DNA of 64,000 bases from Gammaproteobacteria bacterium. Its GTDB lineage: Bacteria; Pseudomonadota; Gammaproteobacteria; Nitrosococcales; Methylophagaceae. Below the pieces are notes generated by a model. It worked only from the letters and a program-made list of their open reading frames with translations, made no database searches and was not told where the DNA came from. Shown here piece by piece: positions 60,725 to 64,000 of the stretch. The stretch spans positions 35,745-99,744 of the forward strand of contig JARGFJ010000004.1 in NCBI GenBank assembly GCA_029210875.1, read 5' to 3'. Position 1 is the first letter of the stretch. The number at the start of each line of letters is the position of its first letter. The position numbers and the translations under genes are program-made.

Positions 60725-61612
60725 TTGACAGAATATATGCCTAATGCCCTGCTGTTTTTTATTTCGTTGCTGGCAATGGTTGCGTTTGCAGGAAACTCTC
60801 TGCTTTGCCGCGTTGCTTTAGCGGGCGGCGAGATTGATGCCGCGAGTTTTACAATAATACGCCTTTTATCGGGTGCTGCTGTCCTTGTTGCATTGATTGC
60901 CTACCAACATAAGTTACGCTCTATCGGAGGAAACTGGCTGTCGGCGTGCGCTCTTTTCACCTATGCAGCCGGCTTTTCATTTGCCTACATCAATCTTTCA
61001 ACCGCTACTGGCGCATTGATGTTGTTCGGTGCAGTGCAGATCACCATGATCAGTTTTGGGATGTGGTCTGGCGAGCGTCTTAATGGCCGCCAGATTGTTG
61101 GTGTCTTGTTTGCCGTTGGCGGTTTAGTGATCCTGCTGCTTCCTGGTGCTCAGGCACCATCGTTACTTGGCGCGCTATTGATGCTCGGAGCTGGAGTCGC
61201 CTGGGGGGTGTATTCTTTACGTGGCCGCGGGATCGGCGACCCCACGCTGGAAACAGCAGGTAATTTTGTTCGCGCCATGCCAATAGCGGTGATCCTGAGT
61301 GTGTTGTTTTACCCGAGCACTGATATCAAAGCCGTTGGTGTTGTCTATGCTGTTGCGTCGGGCGCTATTGCGTCTGGCCTGGGCTATGCGATCTGGTACA
61401 TGGCGTTGCCTCATCTAAAAGCAACAACGGCAGCCACTGTTCAACTGAGTGTTCCTGTCTTTGCGGCGGCAGGCGGTGTGATGTTTTTATCTGAACCGGT
61501 GACTTTGATGCTGGCAATCTCTTCAGTTGCGGTTTTAGGGGGTGTTGGACTATTTTTAGTAAGCAAGCGCGATACAAAGCGTGCCCAACACATCACTGGA
61601 GGGGACGTTTGA
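60725..61612 (+). CDS. EamA/DMT-family transporter
   Basis: A 295-residue ten-helix permease of the drug/metabolite transporter superfamily with two EamA repeats (about 10-140 and 150-280; IWYMALPHLKATTAATVQLSVPVFAAAGGVMFLSEP is the typical second-repeat end). Substrate unknown, commonly amino acids or metabolites. Start is TTG at 60725 in the track or ATG at 60737; neither has a good ribosome site. Base composition is clearly more GC-rich than the neighbours, suggesting recent acquisition. It lies just beyond the cassette array; no attC follows, so it is not an ordinary cassette now. Confidence 0.85.
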   Translation: MTEYMPNALLFFISLLAMVAFAGNSLLCRVALAGGEIDAASFTIIRLLSGAAVLVALIAYQHKLRSIGGNWLSACALFTYAAGFSFAYINLSTATGALMLFGAVQITMISFGMWSGERLNGRQIVGVLFAVGGLVILLLPGAQAPSLLGALLMLGAGVAWGVYSLRGRGIGDPTLETAGNFVRAMPIAVILSVLFYPSTDIKAVGVVYAVASGAIASGLGYAIWYMALPHLKATTAATVQLSVPVFAAAGGVMFLSEPVTLMLAISSVAVLGGVGLFLVSKRDTKRAQHITGGDV

Positions 61613-61618
61613 AACGTC
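61604..61618. repeat. palindrome at the transporter stop codon
   Basis: GACGTTTGAAACGTC, 7-bp arms around one base, includes the TGA stop of the EamA gene. Possibly part of a weak terminator. Confidence 0.5.
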
Positions 61619-61712
61619 ACCCATTTTTTCTGCTGAAAAAGGTCGTCGTCTCAAACTCCTCTGAGTTCAGCTGTTAAATCCGTGCCCTGTTCAGGATTTG
61701 AACCCAAAAAGC

Positions 61713-61776
61713 GTAGATGACTTATGTAGTTATTCTACATAAGTCATTTCCAACAGTGTTGGGTGGAAAAACAGCA
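61713..61776. repeat. hairpin element related to the one at 7.8 kb
   Basis: A 13-bp perfect stem ATGACTTATGTAG / CTACATAAGTCAT (61717-61747) with a 5-base loop. The right arm and its flank (CTACATAAGTCATTTCCAAC, then GGTGGAAAAACAGC) are the inverted copy of the element at 7779-7818. Apart from this hairpin I see nothing in the 61613-61906 gap except the putative start region of the next gene. Confidence 0.7.
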
Positions 61777-61906
61777 AAGACAATGACCACGGATATAACA
61801 CTCAATCTATACAGAATCTTGATACCGTGTATTTGAAACTTAACGCCTTCTTGATAAATGCTGCTGTATCATATTCTTTAAATGCCCGTTGGCCAAAGGA
61901 AAATCG

Positions 61907-63199
61907 ATGCCCCCTGCTTCAGTAGTTGTTTGTATCGGTAGTTCAGCAAAGACTCAGAAACTGATCGCTGCAGGTGCTGAATACGCACTTGACAGTGGTG
62001 TGCCACTCAAGATTTTGCATGTCAGCCATTCGACTCAAAACACTGATGATGCCGATGCGCTTATCAATAAAAATCTGGCGATTGCAAACTTGCTTGATGC
62101 GGAACGTATCAAAATAGTCGATAGTGATGTCACCCATGGCATTCTAAACTATTTACAATCACATCCTGTATCGGCTGTTTTTATTGGTCGTTCATCAGCA
62201 CGCAAATGGCGACCTTGGGGCTTAAACGACATCTCATCTCAGGTAAAAATGCAGACCAATCAAGTTGATGTCAATATTGTTGACATAACGTCTGTTGATG
62301 CTGTACAGAACGGCTTAGATCGTGTCATTGAATATAGCATTTGTATCGCTGCAGTATTAGTACTGACTGGTTTTCTTCACTTGATCCAGCATTTTATTGC
62401 AGAGGCCGATATCATGATGGCCTATCTAGGTGTTGTAGTCGTAATAGCTTACTATTTAGATCGTGGTCCAACGTTATTTGCCTCGATTGCCAGTGTCGCA
62501 GCATTTGATTTTTTCTTTGTCCCCCCTTTTTACACCTTCGCTGTAGATCACGAAAAATACCTGATTTCATTTGCCGTTATGGCAGTAGTTGGTATTTTAT
62601 TTAGCTCATTCAGTGAACGTAGCAAACAACAACTGCGCGAAGCGTCGGCCAGAGAAGAACAGCTTAGAAACTTATACCACTTAGCTCGCTCTCTGGCAGC
62701 TGCATCAACCAATCAGGAAATCGTACGGCTGGCCTGTTTTCATATTTCAGCGATACGTGATCTGGAAGTCGGATTTTTTCAACTCAAAGACGATGAAATC
62801 AACCTTATTGAACAAGGTTCTATTGTTAATCCTACTGCAATGTCATTTGCCAAATCGAAATCCTGCATTGACCTGCAACAGGAGGTCTCTGATCTGACTA
62901 ATCAGGAAATATGGAAATATTACCCTATTGAACCGAATTGTGGACTTGGGGTGGTCATACATTCAGATCGCGCATTGACCAACAAGCAACGCCATCTTTT
63001 GCAGACATATCTTTCCTTGATCAAGCTCGCCATCACACGATCGCAGCTTTCAGAGCAAGCAACAAAAGCACAGCTTCACGCTGAGAGTGAGCAACTGCGC
63101 AATGCTATTTTAAGTGCCGTTTCTCATGATCTCAGAACACCACTGGGCACTATCATGGGCATGACCAGTACCTTACTTGATCAAGATGCCAGACTCTGA
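61907..63199 (+). pseudogene. kdpD: short KdpD-type sensor kinase, truncated in its HisKA domain
   Basis: Similar to the C-terminal part of KdpD: a universal-stress-protein domain (VVVCIGSSAKTQKLIAAGAEYAL, about 5-130), four membrane helices of DUF4118 (VLVLTGFLHLIQHFI to VGILFSSF), a GAF-like region, then the phosphorylation box AVSHDLRTPLGTIMG. The N-terminal KdpD P-loop domain is absent from the start, so this is a short form. Coding ends about 20 codons after the His, followed at once by the IS transposase, so the ATPase domain is lost and the kinase should be inactive. Start ATG at 61907 has AAAGGA upstream. No kdpE is seen. Confidence 0.85.
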
Positions 63200-63224
63200 C
63201 CGATCCCCACGAAATTTGAGATAG

Positions 63225-63924
63225 CTAAACATTAAGCGGCTCCTGCATTAACAATTGTATTTTTTGACAAGCGGCATTCCAATCTTGTTTTTTTAATCGT
63301 AAACGTCGGTCTCGAAATGCTCTCAAACCAATATATTGATACGATAAAACAGTCCCAGTCTTGAGTGAGTTAGCTTGGTAGCTAAGATGACGTTGAGTTA
63401 GTTTAATCGCCATTCCCAACAAAAATAAAACGTATTGAGCCAACATCGCTATCAGTAATAAGACAGATAGATAATTTAACGTTCGTGTTTTGCTTTCATT
63501 AAAGTTAAGCCCTGTTTTTAAGTCTCGAAAACTTTCTTCTATTTGCATCCGTGTTCGATATATTTTAACTATCTTTTTAGCCTCTCTTACTGTTTTACTT
63601 GGTAACGAAGTGGCTAATAACCAAGGCTCTTGTTCACGGCTGGCATTAGAGCGTGAGTTGGAACTCGCACGTGAACGCTCGCCTGTGGCGGTGAGCTTTT
63701 TACGGCCTTTGCTGTTTTGTTTATAGACAACAAGATGTGTAGCAAAACTGTTTTTGCGTCTCATAATATAACGGCCAAGGGATTTTTCTTTTGTGGTGGC
63801 TTTTTGATACAGTTCACGGGTTAAAAACCACTCCTCATCAGGATGTTGCTTACACATCGTTTTGTTTCTAACTCTTCCAACATAATCCCAACCCAAGGAT
63901 TCAATGAGTTTAAACCATGGTACG
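63225..63924 (-). pseudogene. IS4-type transposase, 5' end truncated
   Basis: A DDE transposase with the Y-x2-R-x3-E-x6-K-type signature in IYRTRMQIEESFRDLKTGLNF that holds the third catalytic acid. The ORF track gives 223 residues from an internal start; the frame continues upstream (PWFKLIESLGWDYVG) to a stop next to 63925, where another sequence begins. The N-terminal domain with the first two catalytic Asp is missing in the window. The copy lies head-on into the kdpD-like gene. Its exact ends were not determined. Confidence 0.8.
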
Positions 63925-64000
63925 TGTCAACAACACTTTAAAATTGACCCCTTTTGGCTTTAAAACACCGGTTTAAATTTGACCCCCTTGAGCAGGATCT
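63925..64000. mobile_element. end of a probable IS21-type element
   Basis: The sequence starting TGTCAACAACACTTTAAAA contains two similar copies of TTTAAAATTGACCCC (63937-63951) and TTTAAATTTGACCCC (63972-63986). Multiple repeats near the tip and TG ends are typical of IS21-family elements. Only 76 bases are in the window and no coding sequence is seen, so the family is a guess from the pattern. Confidence 0.5.

Noticed and set aside
61690-61712. tRNA T-arm-like sequence (reverse of TCAGGATTTGAACCC)
   Set aside because: A T-loop-like stretch can be folded, but no D arm, anticodon arm or acceptor pairs with it; too weak to call a tRNA fragment or att site.

Overview
The window is a stretch of AT-rich (about 40-43% G+C by eye) gammaproteobacterial chromosome. 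The core gene order (lptD-surA-pdxA-rsmA; lptFG divergent from pepA-holC-valS; dnaE-accA-tilS-pyrG-kdsA-eno-ftsB-ispD-ispF-truD) is gammaproteobacterial. The Rrf2-sufBCDS-sufU-sufT cluster and general gene style resemble the Methylophaga / Piscirickettsiaceae area, but that genus-level guess is inference only.

Layout. 1-5.8 kb: start of an HU gene, then the lptD-surA-pdxA-rsmA block (minus). 6.0-6.4 kb: tRNA-Ala(GGC) and two identical tRNA-Glu(TTC) genes behind one strong promoter. 6.4-7.9 kb: a small accessory patch with a Com-like zinc-finger ORF, two paralogous tiny proteins, two unknown small ORFs, a heptamer repeat and a large hairpin element. 7.9-18.8 kb: lptG-lptF, pepA-holC-valS and a very large GGDEF/EAL sensor. 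18.9-28.4 kb: bacteriohemerythrin, malic enzyme, the suf iron-sulfur operon under its own Rrf2 regulator with a clear palindromic operator, and an FKBP isomerase. 28.4-36.9 kb: ampD, mgtE, nadC, a TonB-dependent receptor, an orphan NarL-type regulator, cysG and a DUF1223 protein. 36.9-55 kb: a long, nearly all minus-strand housekeeping run from ldt-nagZ-mscS-dnaE down to truD.

55.0-60.7 kb is the most interesting part: a chromosomal integron. A full-length IntI integrase reads leftward and its stop codon overlaps the start of the ldt gene (TAATG). To its right lie attI and three gene cassettes. I could place each cassette boundary to the base, because the 7-bp inverse core at the end of every cassette is the exact reverse complement of the core at that same cassette's left junction: GCATAAC/GTTATGC, AGATAAC/GTTATCT and GCTTAAC/GTTAAGC. 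Cassette A carries a complete PvuII-like restriction-modification system (controller, endonuclease, N4-cytosine methyltransferase) with conserved C-boxes; its endonuclease and methyltransferase genes both end in the two copies of the same core, so both proteins end in Tyr-Lys-Ala. Cassette B encodes an Mrr-like putative nuclease, cassette C an unknown multi-pass membrane protein, and a broken fourth cassette holds a GIY-YIG fragment.

60.7-64.0 kb: an EamA transporter of different composition, a hairpin element related to the one at 7.8 kb, and a short KdpD-type sensor kinase cut off at its HisKA domain by an IS4-type transposase, which is itself cut by what looks like the end of an IS21-type element at the right edge.
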